64,000 nt of DNA from Prunus persica (lineage: Eukaryota > Streptophyta > Magnoliopsida > Rosales > Rosaceae): the NCBI RefSeq assembly GCF_000346465.2, contig NC_034009.1, positions 8,899,251-8,963,250 on the forward strand, given 5' to 3'. Each line of letters begins with the position of its first letter. Position 1 is the stretch's first letter. Below the pieces are notes generated by a model that ran no database searches, was not told the origin of the DNA, and saw only the letters and a program-made list of their open reading frames with translations. Below, in pieces: positions 1 to 13,300 of the stretch. The position numbers and the translations under genes are program-made.

Positions 1-143
1 GTCAGTAATATTGCTTAAACCTAAGGATCTCCCTGATTACTGACTCCAAAGTTATAGAATGCACTCCTATAATGGACCTAAATCATATTTTAGCAAAATA
101 ACATGTTGCCCATTTCTACTTATGATAGCAGGCCAGTAATTAC

Positions 144-3100
144 CATTTCAAATGAGCAGCCAGGCTGAGATAAGGCAACTCCAGAAGATTCTAATATATT
201 TCCAAGAAGGCAGGCATAACCAGGTAGCTTAATTGATGTATCATTTGATGTATCATTGGGAAGTACATGAGCATGATTTTGCACACAGAGTGCCATCTGA
301 CGAATGTAATGCTGACTCATCCCCTGTGTTGCAAAAACCTAAACGAAAAAAAGATTACAACAATTGCAGAATAGGAAATATTAAAACAAGAAAAAAGCAC
401 TTCAAAAGACAACTAGATCAACAACAAAAGAAGGTAGGGAGGGATTCTGCAGCACAATGAAATCATACTGAAAGACACCTACAACTCATTAGATGAGAGA
501 ACTTCAAAAAAAAAAAAAGTATCATTGTGGTTTGGAGCACTTATGTCAGCATGTGATGACAATACATACCAAGCCCTTCAAATTTACCTCTCCTAAGTAT
601 GGGAATAGCTTCCATAGAAAAGGAATCGTAAGAATTTGAGATGAAAAGCTCCAGTGTGGATCGATGTTTGGGCAGGTACATGGCTTCTGACCAATGTGAG
701 GAATTACAGCAGCAAGACTGCGTTCCAATGAAGATACTCTGCCAATGGAAGTACGGATCTTTATACTTTCCTGCACCACAATACTCATAGTTGTAGAAAA
801 TATTCCCATTTGTGAATGCCAGTAGAGTAAATGACAAATCTCCAGAAACAAGAAAACTAGAATCTATTGGAATAATACATAAACTAGAAAGGATTAAAAA
901 TAAATAAACAAATAAATGCATACAGTTAACTTTCCTACTTTAGTTAACAGGAAAGTGGATGGGTGGTAGAAAGCTTCTTGAGGGCTAAGACAAGGTGATC
1001 CTTTATCATCTTTCTTATTCACTTTTATACTAGTGACCGAGATGTGACCAAACATTTCTTAATCTCCTTAATGCTTTTGTAAAGAGATAGGGGGGTTGGA
1101 GGGGTGGCTTTTGGGTAAAAGCCTTTCCTGTTAAAACAAAAGCTATGAAGTATGAACAAATAGCTGGAATCAGATACATACCTTTCCTGTTAAAATAATA
1201 TCTCTATACAGGGTAAAAGCCTTTCTTTGCAAAAGATAGCTAACTGTCTTACAAGCCCATGGAAGCTTGGGATCCATCAATAAAACTACTGCTTCTAACA
1301 GTAAAGTTGTTGACACAGTTTCCACCTCGGGGGCTGCAAAAAGTTGATCCTTCAATTGATTTCTGTCCAATAAAACACTTAAGTAAGCAACTCAAAAACC
1401 ATATTAATGTAAATGGCATTGAGACCAACAAAACCAAAGAACTAAGTTCATATTCTACTTATAGTGCAAATGACTCCTTTACAAGTCAGCAAATCCTCTG
1501 CTATAACATTATCAGGTATACCATACAATTAGAAAGTGAAAATATATCGTTTATCCCATGCCTCCATGTTATATTAGATATGAAAGAGACTTCATCACGG
1601 TATCAGTAGAATGTGCCCAGGAATGAGAATCGATATAATGACTCGATTAGTGATTTTATAAAAGAATCAATGAATAAATGAGATGCTTATGAAATAAATG
1701 AGCTAAGCATAACAAACCAACACATGAGATTAACAAATAACGCCAAATTGGTAGTCTAAATCAAAAGAATCAAATGACCAAAAAAATTTAAACTGAGTGG
1801 ACACAACCAACCTGTTTTGATGAACAGCCTTAACACACTGATATGCAAGTTGCTCTACTCTGTAATTTACCAAAGCATGGTTGGACGAATAATCCATGCC
1901 TGCAAAGAGGCTAACAATATCCCCTGTTTCATGATCAGATAATTGTCAATAACACCAACAGGTCCTAAGCAGTGTGAAACAAGCAGAACCTCGAGAGGTT
2001 CTAACTGGTCTTTATTAAACTCTTAAAACCAAAATTACTATGTAATTGTACCAAAGGTTAAAAAGATGCTTTCTTTAGCTATTTCTTGGCAAACTTTGAA
2101 ACAATTCCACAGGATAAGAACTAAATGAATAGCATACTTGTGGCCAGCTCCATAATTATCAAATACATCATGGATCAGGGTTTAATGTGAAGACAGCCTA
2201 GTCACGTCCCTTTAAGTCACAATCAACTGCACGGAGTCGTGGACAGTTCAAGATCCTTAATGGAAGAATTGGCATGTTAACCTTGAGAATTGTTCGGGTA
2301 ATTGGTGATTTCCAATCTAGAGAATACTGGTTGAAGGTTTCAAGTATACATTTATCATAACAACCTACCATAAATTAGTTATATCTTTATAAACTTCTTA
2401 CTATCTTAAAATTTACAGAACCATTAAATGAACATGTCTAAATAACTTAAAAGAACATTAATCAGCAGGGCTAGTACATACACTGCTAATATATTCATTA
2501 CTTGGAATTTGGGGGGAGAGGGATGGGTTTCAGGTTTAAGACTTAAAAATACATGAACAAGTAGAAATACTGTAATAACCATCCCTGCACTAAAATGAAA
2601 GTTCCAGAGAAGAGTCACCCACACCTATTTATTACATGAGGTTTTCTTTTTCAAGAAACAGGATTTATCATGTGAGATATATTAATCAAAAGATTACTTG
2701 AAAAGACAGCTTTTGAAAAGGAATATGATTCAAATTACCTGTATCTCTGACAAATTGCTGAAGCAGCCGGCACATCTCCACAAGGATGGAAAAATCACCA
2801 ACACTTCGAGCATCAAAGAAAAAAAGTAACTGGCGGAGAAACTCTGAATCGGGACCAAAACTAAACCTGAATGAACAGAGACAATTCGAACAAGGTGAAG
2901 ATGCTTAAAGCAGAGCATTAACTTAATTGCCAATTACCACGACTGAAGAGGAAGTTAAAAGATAATAAGGATCCAAATCTTACCTGTCCACATTCTGGCA
3001 ATGTTTCCCATATGTTCCAACGAACTGCTCTCGCACCTTAGAATGTTCAGCCGCTGCTACCTTTCTCCCTCTGAAGCATTTCTGTAGTTAGTAATTAGTC

Positions 3101-4810
3101 AGCACTTTACAAAACATAGATGGATGGTAATTACATTGCCAATCTAGACAACAGCTTTAGTCAGACAGTTGAGTTGGCTATCTCAAATAAAAAGGAAATT
3201 AAAAAGCACTCATTAGCACCTATCAACATAAGTGGCATGGTAGAGACATCATTTGTATATGGATATGCGGTAAAACTGATAACTCCATGCAATGTAGATT
3301 TAAATTGTGTAATCATCCGCTAATTCACCTTTTCATGTGCATCAACAGATTTTATAGCAATACGTAATAATTTCACTAATAGAGCACCAAAAGGAGAGAC
3401 CATATGTATTACCTTCATGCCATTAAATTTATGCTTTCAAATGTACTTAGCTTTATTGACCAGTCAAAATATAACTTGGAAAAACATTATTTTAAATACC
3501 GCCCTTGAAGGATTTCCTGTTTTGTCAGAAGGGGAGGACCCAAAATTTAGCACTCATTTATTGGAAAAAAGAAGAAAGTGACAAAAAGGTAGAATAGCAA
3601 CGGATGAACGGTAATCTTTCTCCTCTACCTACATTAAAATGGGAGTAAGGAAAAGGAAACCACCTTTAAATATTTGATACTATTTCCAGCTGTATGATTT
3701 GCTTATGTGCGTTTTTTCTTTCATAGTTTATATTTTTAGAACTCTAGTTTAAGATAATTCTTATGAACATTCTAGTTCTCAAAAGATTAGACATATCATT
3801 TAGGATAATGTGTTTGGAAAACGTGCTACAAACCAGAAAACTAATATGAGTTTCTCACATCTAGGTCACGTATAATTCTTCTTTTCACTAATAAAGAATT
3901 GGGGACCAGGGATTTGAACTTGGTATCTTCTCTTTACACGATAAGTGTAACTAAAAACTGAATTATGCCTTAGACACACGTAAATCGTGTACACATTTTT
4001 CATATTATTTTGTAGATGTCTAGTAAGGGTTTACTTCTAAAAATTCCATACATGTTCAACATTTCATTCTTCACATCATCATCTAATCCAAACATAAGGT
4101 TGTAAGGATGAAAAAATTTGAGGGTCTACATAGAGGTCAACTCATGTTAGCTGCATTTCCCCATTAATTCGTGAAGATCAACATAACGGACATTGGGACC
4201 CACAAATAGCTGAATCCAGCTACATACTAATCTGAAAAGGACGTCCCACTCAATCAGGCATAGTACTTTAGCAGTTAAATGCATTCAGGATCAGCTAAAA
4301 ACAAAGGCTAGATTAACAAACATATCAACGGCCACTTCACAAAATCTACTCATATGGCACCAAGACAATTAGAAGACATGTTCATATCCATAAACTACAC
4401 ACATTTTAATATAAAAAACCTATCATTCAATGCACAAACCATCACCAATATGGATACTAAGAAACTCAATTTACTGTATTTTTCAATCGCACCTACACGT
4501 ATAATGTGGCAACATAGCGACAACACATTAGGTTAAAACTACTATAAATTGATGCAATTTCACCAATTCCACAGAGTCTTAACTTTTTTTGCACTTATAA
4601 GCTAAATCAAATCGCAGAGGCAGTGAATGCAGAAGTCCAAACCTGAATTTTAAGTGCAGCCGAGTTTTGCTGCCGTAGCCATAAGCGGCGGTTGCGCTCC
4701 AGCCTTGTTTGCTCCAGAAGCTTCTGCCTGTCCCTTTCCTTGGTACTCCGTCCCCCCAAATCAACTCGCTTCCGAGTCGATGAATCGCCCGAGAAGAACA
4801 TCCTTCCCAA
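144..4810 (-). CDS. UPL6: HECT E3 ubiquitin ligase, UPL6-like, N-terminal third (3' part outside window)
   Basis: Seven exons read right to left: 4643-4810, 2984-3081, 2739-2866, 1812-1923, 1182-1362, 588-770 and 144-338. All have GT-AG borders and the frame closes across every junction, giving about 355 residues. The Arabidopsis UPL6 product is about 1,030 residues, so the HECT catalytic domain should lie left of the window. The N-terminus (MFFSGD, then RKRVDLGGRSTKERD) is the UPL6 signature. An IQ-type calmodulin-binding motif spans the exon 1/2 junction (AALKIQ joined to KCFRGRK). I favour the ATG at 4801 (MFFSGD), with an in-frame ATG three codons upstream at 4810. Family role: transfer of ubiquitin to substrates. 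Exon 7 holds an in-frame 12-bp tandem duplication (Asn-Asp-Thr-Ser twice). Identity is from recalled family similarity. Confidence 0.9.
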
Positions 4811-5544
4811 TTGACACCGTCAATTTCAATTCAAGCCCAAGCGACGAGAATTGGGGTGTATAAGGCTAGGTTTAATGCTTGAGAGACTCGTTTCAGACTC
4901 TGCGAGTGTTTGATCGAATGGAAAAGTGGGCAGATAAACTAGAAAGAGAGAGAATTCGAGGATGTATCGTGAAACAGGTGGATGCTTTGTTGTTTGGTTA
5001 GCGAGAAAAATAGAAGCGGAAAAGAAAGCTCAAGAAGCAGTGAGTGCGAATTGGCTCGCTATTTCCCTTTCCTTTTCTTGGTTGGACTGGAGAATAGACG
5101 TCGACTCGGCGAATACAATAAATTAAATTTTATATGTGCCGTCAATAAATTAAATTACATATGTCTTTAATAAATTAGAAATAAAACAAAAGAAGTAGCA
5201 GACAAATATTACAATCGATTTCACACTATACCATTATTCTGTAAATTAATGTTCTTTTTCATTAAGTTACATTCCGTTAGCTTTTTTTCATTAGACAATA
5301 AGGTTTTAGTTACTTGTAGGCTACCCTCAAAATATTATACATACTTGATTCTATATAGTTGGTCAATGCCCTGTCTTGAAACTTATTTTGGATGCTTTGT
5401 TTCATGGTTCAATTAAGGAATCCCTTTTCTTTTTTTTTTAGGTCTGGGTCTTTGGATTGAAAATTTCTTATCACAAATATTTATCTATATATTTACAGGG
5501 GTTTATATACTTGTAGTAGGGAGGATGTTAGGATTTTCAAATTG
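4811..5544. other. UPL6 upstream region and intergenic DNA
   Basis: This should contain the UPL6 promoter and 5' leader (minus strand). I see no convincing TATA box and no other gene. The sequence turns very AT-rich beyond about 5100. Confidence 0.5.
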
Positions 5545-5547
5545 TAA

Positions 5548-6294
5548 GAGTATCTCCACTAGTAGTAGCAAATTAAAGTTTGTTAATTTATGTGGCAATT
5601 TGAAAATGTTTGTTTGCTACTTTACTCCAACAGTCTCTTCAACAGCTTTGGAATTCTAAAATAGGTGAGTCACATCAGAAAAACTCTTAGCCTCTTCAAC
5701 CTCAATCATCAAAGCTACAACCTTTTTCTCTCTCTTCAGAGGATTTCTACGTTTACTTCATATCTAGGAATTGAAAAGTAATTAGGGCCCATACAAAATT
5801 AGTAATTGAATTCCTGATTTTGGAGGAATTCAATCTTTGGGTCCTAGAGAACTAACCCATTAGGAATTCATATTTTTTACCCATTATATCCTCACATGAT
5901 TTTAAAATTCTCAAATTTATCATCTACTTTAACCCAACAATGAGGACATTTTAGTAATTAGTTCCAATCATATCTCAATTCCATATGGTTTAGTAAACAA
6001 CTTCAATAGGAATCAGGAATCTAACTTCCCTCGGTCCATATGGTTTAATAAACAACTTCAATAGGAATCCAGAATCCAACTCCTCCTCAATTCAATTTTT
6101 TCTAATCCAATTACAGATCATTAAACATGCCATAAATGTTTTGAAAAGCCAAATTCAACTTGTCAATCATGAAGATATAGAAAGGGGTCGCATCTTTGAT
6201 GACTGAGTTTGACAAGTCTGTTGGGAGAGTTTTATTAATATGGCTCAACTATTTTAGCATTCCAAAGTTGTTGAAAAGGCTATTGAAGATGCTC
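5548..6294. mobile_element. MITE with GAGYATCT-type ends and TAA target-site duplication
   Basis: The left end reads GAGTATCTCCACTAG and the reverse complement of the right end reads GAGCATCTTCAATAG. Each end is flanked by TAA (5545-5547 and 6295-6297). Imperfect terminal repeats with a 3-bp TWA duplication fit a PIF/Harbinger (Tourist-like) miniature element. At 747 bp it is long for this class and may hold a nested insertion. It includes a 55-bp tandem duplication at 5981-6083. Confidence 0.55.
5981..6083. repeat. Two tandem copies of a 55-bp unit
   Basis: The phrase CCATATGGTTTAGTAAACAA plus its continuation (CTTCAATAGGAATC) occurs at 5981 and again at 6036 with one or two mismatches. It lies inside the MITE. 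Confidence 0.7.
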
Positions 6295-6571
6295 TAAAGT
6301 TGCATGTTGGAGTTTTGAGTAAATTTTTTCTTTCAAGTATATGAGTCTTTCCTTCATTGCTTATGGCAAATTTTATGATGCATTGTTTTAGAGGTTACTT
6401 GATGTCCGTTTTGCAGATAACATAAGTTCTTGTTCCAAATTCTATTGTGTATATGCATCAAACTAGGAAATACCTTTTCAATAGGTACAAGGTATGTATG
6501 ATGACTTAATCAGGATTTGGGAATTCATTTGGGTTAGGTTTTAATGAGTTTCATACAATAGTTAAACAAGT

Positions 6572-7332
6572 AGGGGTGGGCACGGTTTGATTTGGACCGA
6601 TTTTTGCCTCAAATTAGAATTCAGTACTATTTAAGTAAATTTAGGTTTTACCCATAAAAAAAACTTTCACTTTTGGAAAAAGCCAAAGCTTTTTGAAAAA
6701 AGACAGAATAACATCTCAACTTTCAAACCAAAGACATGCAAATGTAAAGGATTTCTTAGGAAATCAAAAAATAAATAAGGGCAATTTTGTCCATTTTTGC
6801 TTCTTTTAAAAATTTTCTCTCTCCTTTGGGCTTTTCCAAAGTCTACTATTTATCTGGTTCGATTCGGTCCGGTTTTAACAAAAAATTTATAAAACTAAAA
6901 CTGTCTCGGTTCGGTTCTGATTCAGTTCAAATTTGAACCGGATTATTATTATTATTATTATAAATTATTTTTTTATACAAATTTCAACTGAAAATTTATT
7001 TTTTTGGCTTGAAAACTAACAAATTATCCAGTTTTATACAAAAAGAAATATTGAGGCTAGAAAAGAGAGATGTTTTGAATTGAACTTGGATAAATATTAG
7101 TTATAAGATTAAAAATATAGCATTGGATATAAATAACTATTAAAATTATATATTTTTTAATTTGGCATGTTCTATTTGGCCAGGTTCGATTTGTTAGGGT
7201 ATAGAACCAGAACGAGAACCGGTTAGGTTTTTTGAATTGGGTTTGACTTTTAGGTCAACATGATTTTTTTCTGTTTTTCAGGTCCGGTTTGGTTCAGTTG
7301 ATCGGTTCTTCGGTTCCAATACCCACCCTTAT
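6572..7332. mobile_element. Non-autonomous hAT-type element with 8-bp target-site duplication
   Basis: The left end is AGGGGTGGGCACGGTTT and the right end, reverse complemented, begins ATAAGGGTGGGTATTGG. The 8-bp direct repeat AAACAAGT flanks both sides (6564-6571 and 7333-7340). An 8-bp duplication with G-rich GGGTGGGC ends fits hAT MITEs. The interior has many CGGTTCGGTT/GGTTCGG phrases and an (ATT)n tract near 6943. It has no coding capacity. Confidence 0.6.
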
Positions 7333-7340
7333 AAACAAGT

Positions 7341-10300
7341 TCCCTAGTAACAATAGGTCAATTTCAAAAGCAGTTGAGTAATTTTTCTGTGTGACAACAA
7401 TCTACCCACTCATATTATAACACGCGTATATTTAATTTTATAACTTTAAAATATAACAGTGTTGTTCACTCATACTATAGCATGTGACCAGATAACACAA
7501 CGTGGCGCTATTTCGGATAAAACAAAAGTTTATCGTCAGTCTAACATCAAAACACGAAATCAGTTGAAGAAAACTTTTGTTTCTGATGGGGGAGTTTTTT
7601 TTCAAGTGAAAATTAACAGATCAATATATCTCTTCCAAAGAAAAGAAACCTCAAATAAGAAATGGGTCTAAAAGACTGTTCATTTGGTCTAAAACTAGCC
7701 CAAATGATCTCCACACCATTAAAAGTTTAAAATATTGAATTTAATTTTAAAGCCCAGCATAAACCAGCCCAGTGCAGCCCAAGGAAACGTGCTTCAAATG
7801 GTTGTTCCCTAGACCCTACACACAATTGACAATATGAATATACATACAGACTTTTCAAATCTTAGCCCAGTAAATTCCAAAAGATTTGATTTGGTCTCGA
7901 AGTGGTCCAACCAATTGACAGAAGAAAAAAAAAACCATAAAAGAGGGAAGAAGGTCAAATCCATTGACCAACGTGTTCATATTATAAAAGCAGCAGCAGC
8001 AGCAGCAGGAGGCAGATTGCTACTTGGCAACTTGGCCAAAAGCTTCTACAAGAATCAAAGAATCTAAGACTTTGCATGTAAAATATTCAAACATCCATGA
8101 AGAAAGAAATAACACTTCTAAATCATCTTTGCCACAGTAACATACAAATGGGCAAAGTTGGTTAGAGCCCCACCTTCTTTCTTCCTCCCTCCCTTCAGTG
8201 TCAAACTAAGATATTTTTCAGTAAACCCTAATTGTTAGGTGTTATTGCATCTTCACATTACCAATTGATTTAGTGCTTCATTCTAATACATTGAGCAACA
8301 AGAACACCTTATATTTCAGAACCATCTAGACCTCGTTATTTTTTACTGCAAAAATGCTTGTTGAGCTGATTCACTTGCAAATTCCAAGTTGACATTTTGG
8401 TTTGACTTTGTTTTTTCAGTTGGGGATGGGGGTTGGTGTGGTAAAAGTAAAACTCTGGTTTTGACTTCCTTTCCTAGCATCCATTGTTTGGAAGTAGGTG
8501 AAAATAGGTCAGCTGGGGAACTCAGGTTGTCAACTCTGAACTGAAATCATTACTGTTGAAATTGAATTGTTAACTCAGGCCAAAATCCCATTCTGGGGAT
8601 AAATTTTTTTCCCCATTTTAAAATACAATAACTATGGATAGAAGAACTGGGTCATTTTTTTCTAGCAACATTATTTAATTTGTGAAAGCTTCTTTTGTTG
8701 ACTTGACAAGCAAGCAAGGGATTACTATATTTATATTAATTACAGTGAGTTAGAATAAAATAATAGGGCATCATGAAGGGCTTTGGAATGCGAAGCAGAG
8801 TGGCTTTGTAGCATTCACATTTTGGTGGCTTCTGGTTAAGTTAATTCAAAGCTATATTTTTTTAAGGGTTTATTTTTGTACAAATTGTCTGAGAATTGCA
8901 GGCCCTATATGATAGGCCAGTTTAATTCCACTGAATGAATCGATGCTGTTGGGCTTTATCCAACCAAATGTCTCTAGCTAGTACTAAATTACTAATATAT
9001 ATGTCTATGGGACAAGAAGTATGTGACAAGTTCTTTGCTTTCAACTTTGGAGGGAATGTGGAGTTGAAACTCAAAATCATGTGCTTAATTAGTGACTTTA
9101 TCTTTGCTTTGTGTGTTTAATTTACCAAAGGGCTTGGCTTTAAGTCCTTGGCTCCTTGCTCAAGCTTTGCTATGTACTTCCTATGCTTTTTTACTTTTTC
9201 CCATTCATACGCCTTTATGCTCATGGAAAAAGAAGATATGAATAGTATACCCCCAAAAAGAAGGAATATAGCAATATGATTAACTGCAATTTCTCATAAG
9301 GTTAGTTCCGTTTAATATAACGAGTACTTCTTTAGTGTGTCTGACGCATTGCATCGGACTCTAATAACAATCACCATAAACTCATAAGACAACCATTCAT
9401 CTCGCCTCCTTGCAAGGACAAAATTCAACATAAAAAAGTTTTCATTGATCTTTCAACTAAACTATCTATGTGATGAATGAAATTACGTGCATAATTCTCC
9501 AAGAAGCCATTATTAGTATCATTACAATCATTTGTTAACTTCATCAATTTGACTTCCCTTATGTGTATGATGGTACCCACATGATTTACCCCCTAAAATG
9601 GGTTAAACTTTAATCAATCACAAATGGACTATATTGGTCTAATTTTTCGACATGACAATGGAGTTTACTCGTTTGGCCGTACTAGTTTCCTAACATTATT
9701 GAAAATGAGAGACTTAGTGGGGATTTGTTAAATAAATCATTATGAAAGCCAAATGCTAGTTTCTTAGTGGGTATTGTAAAGCCAAGAAAAAAGAAGGCTT
9801 AATCATGGAAATAATGGGTAATTAACTAATACTTTTGGGAAGCAACACAAGCTATTGAAAATTTCAAAAAGTAGGGAAAAAAAAAAAGATACCTCAAAGA
9901 GAAGTCGTTTTACAAGGAGGACTTGAGGACTTTGATCGTAAGAGGTGCCATTGAATCTGGTCTAAATTTTTCATCAATATCTGTAGTCTTATCACATGTG
10001 TCTTGACATTAATTCATGGTTCCATATACAAACACATCGCAATCTTCAGCCATTCTCTTCCCTTTTCTTTTCACTTGCATAGTTACAAAACCATTACCAT
10101 CAAATTCCATGTCGTCAGTATCCTCGTCATTTTCATCGTCACCATTATTATTCTCATAATTCTATCATAAAACCCTTTCCCTTTTTTGCCTGTTGAAATC
10201 TAAACCACTGTTCTTGTTGACCATTGTTCATGATTTGTCTCACAGCCTCAAAGATTATACACCATACATGGTATTTGGTAGCTAGCTATTATTTTCAAAC

Positions 10301-13300
10301 AAGTAGCTAGGTTTTGGACGCATGAGTTTTTGTACGTGCCATGTTATATCAACGTCACTCATGTTCATATTGTATTAATTAGAGACGTTAATATATAACC
10401 GGCCGGCACATACAATAACTCATTGACATATTCCTTATAAACCCTATTTATCGCTATCTTCTAACATTAAATTCAAAATCAATCAACAATTAAAAATCGT
10501 TTATGTAACGCTAATATAACTGGCAATTTGATTAGATGACCTCCTCCTCATCCTCCTCCTGCAATCGCCTTCAAAGGATGTCTTTGTAGCATGAATGAAT
10601 TGGGTGATTGATGTATATTTAACTTATTAAATGAATGATACACTTTGATTGTACACGTATGGGTCAATCTACCACATGAAAACGTAACTTTGGACGGTGA
10701 ACTAATCCATATCATCGTATCTCACTATTGGGATTCTCCTCTAACCTGAAGCTTTTAGCAAAATTGACATTTGTATTGGCAAACTGGCTATAGCATATAG
10801 GATAACATAATTTGCATACGTGCACCAATCACAGATTGACACCACTAATACTACAAGTATTGCTTTACGCTTCCCCCACATACATGTGTAAGCATTTGCA
10901 ATGGTTAGCTTAGATTTAAGTATAGCTAACCCGAATCATAACCAAGCACTGGATGGCCGGCTTGAGTGGTCCGTGGCTAAAGATCCATCTTTGTCCTGGT
11001 CTTTCCTATGAAAGGTCACCAACCCTTAAAGTGGTTATTTTATATTTATTAATGAGTATCTATTTGGGGAAAGTCCGTCAAAATGGACATGATCAAGGAT
11101 AAGTGTCAAAACCTGTGTTGGTGACGAAAACAAATAAGAAATCTTACCATCAGTCGTTCACGTGTATCGATTATAAATAACAGTTATCAATTAACATACA
11201 TAAATAATTAACAATAACGATTGACGGTCATTGACGATTGTAAACCTCGTTATAACAGTATAAACTTCATATCTATCAAAGGTTTAAAATCAGCATCAAT
11301 CTAGACCACTTATAGTAATAGTAACAACAAATTAAGCTCTGCGGCATCGGATCTCCTCCGTCTGCCACCACCAGTATGAACTCTAAGTAGGAAAGATTGT
11401 AAAAAGTTGCAGTAAACCAGCTCAATGGAGGCAATAAACAATCAAATCAAGCATAATGAGGCTTTTTCTTCTTCTTTTTAATCAATGATTAATCTAAGCA
11501 AGCTTATGATAGACCACCTTTTTTTTTTTTTTGCCTAGTGTGGCAACAACACGCTTGTCCAAAAATAAAGCGTGTTGTTAATCAGAGGAAAAGCAATCAA
11601 GCCATCTAATTATGTTTAGTTTAATTAAAACCCTCTAATTGTAGTTAGAGACCAACATAGTTACGCATACTAACAAAAATAGCAAAGACTATGGGGAACA
11701 CGAGAGGACACAACTTTAGTCTTGGAGCCCAAGCTTTTCAGGTTTTAACCTTAAAAAAGGGAAGGCGTGCATCTAAGAGATGAGACACTGGTCATCATCT
11801 TTTTTTTTTCCCCTTGTTTTTCTTGGTCTCTTTGGCGGCTTCCTCATGCTTTAGCTTCGTTCTACACGTCATAAAGAATAGAACCAATGAGTCCAAAATA
11901 TATACATATAATTAAGACATAGTGCTACATTTTCTTTATATGAATTAATATAGCTCGATTGTGAGTTTAAGAGAAGGGGATTTTCTCACACACGCTAGTA
12001 CGCTATCAATATGTCATAAAAGTTCGAACTTGATATAATTGGTCTGCAAGGCCATACCCCCCGTTGGCATTTATATGTTTTTTAATTTTTATATTATTAA
12101 TTCATCTTATGTTTGGAGAGGTCCATTAGCAAACAAAACATAAGTCAGCTTGGTCTCTGACCTCAGTACCCTCCTCGCACTCTCTCAATTGGCCAAAGCC
12201 ATGCACTAAAATTAATCTAAATCTAAGTAGTCAAATTAGTTCGTTAAAATATAGGATAGGCTCACCAGCTCAAAGACCTTTGGAGTTGCAGGCTGACTCA
12301 AAGAATCTGGAGAGGCCAAACAATGGGAACAAAAAAATTAAAGAATTGGCATGAAAACGAGGACATTAAGGTTGGGCTATGTAGGGCTGGGGTTGGCACA
12401 AAGGCACTGCAAGAGGCAGAGCCATCCATTTGAGCATAAATGTAGGAAAATTGTAAGATCATAAGGTCAATCTGGGCAGGCCACACATAGTACATAGCCC
12501 CTCACCTTCCCCCAAAGTAAACCGTTATCAAGTTCGAGTGGATATTAGTGTATATGATTGGTCTTGTCTGAGAATGAAGTCTACCATGCGCAGAGTTTAA
12601 GTTCAGATTGGATTGATTGGACATATTGCCAAATACAGAGTTACATACCCTGTTCTTTCATGGACTCAAGCTCTATATTTGCGATTTTTCTACGATACGT
12701 ATCGTATACAAACAAGTTCTGCATAATTATAGAGTGACGGTTTCGCATTTTCCTATTAATTAATGTATCGATTAATCTCCCTTACTTTTGTTTTCCACTT
12801 AATTACCTTTTAAAGGATAAAGATCTTATCCAATGCATGAATATAGAGCTCATGCAAAAGTTGAGATTAATTTACAAAGATGGTTGGTGTAGGATTATAA
12901 CCTAGTGCTTGTTTCGTTTGTCTTTTTACTTTCATAATTAAAAATACATGAAATGAATAAAATGATTCTTTAATTCTACTTTTTCAATGTCTTAGTTTTT
13001 GTTCTGTTATTTTTTCGGGGGTTGTTTGACAATGTTACAAGCGTGTATAATGTAAGATACAATGGATTGGTTCATTTTTTCATGGCACACCTTTTTACCT
13101 CTTGAAATTATATTCAACTAAGCATATATGGACTTAACGGAAGTGCTCCCCACTCTACACCAAAGTTTGAATTCCCTCCCCATAGTTTATATTAGTTTAA
13201 AGTAGATTATCACTTGTAATAAAATAAAAGTTTTAAAAATTATATTCAACTAATTACATTATATACCCCCGTCAAACAATCATTAAAATTTGTATATCTA

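Noticed and set aside
3898..3960. tRNA-like text (reverse complement AGTTCAAATCCCTGG)
   Set aside because: Only a B-box-like half; no cloverleaf could be built. At most an old SINE in a UPL6 intron.
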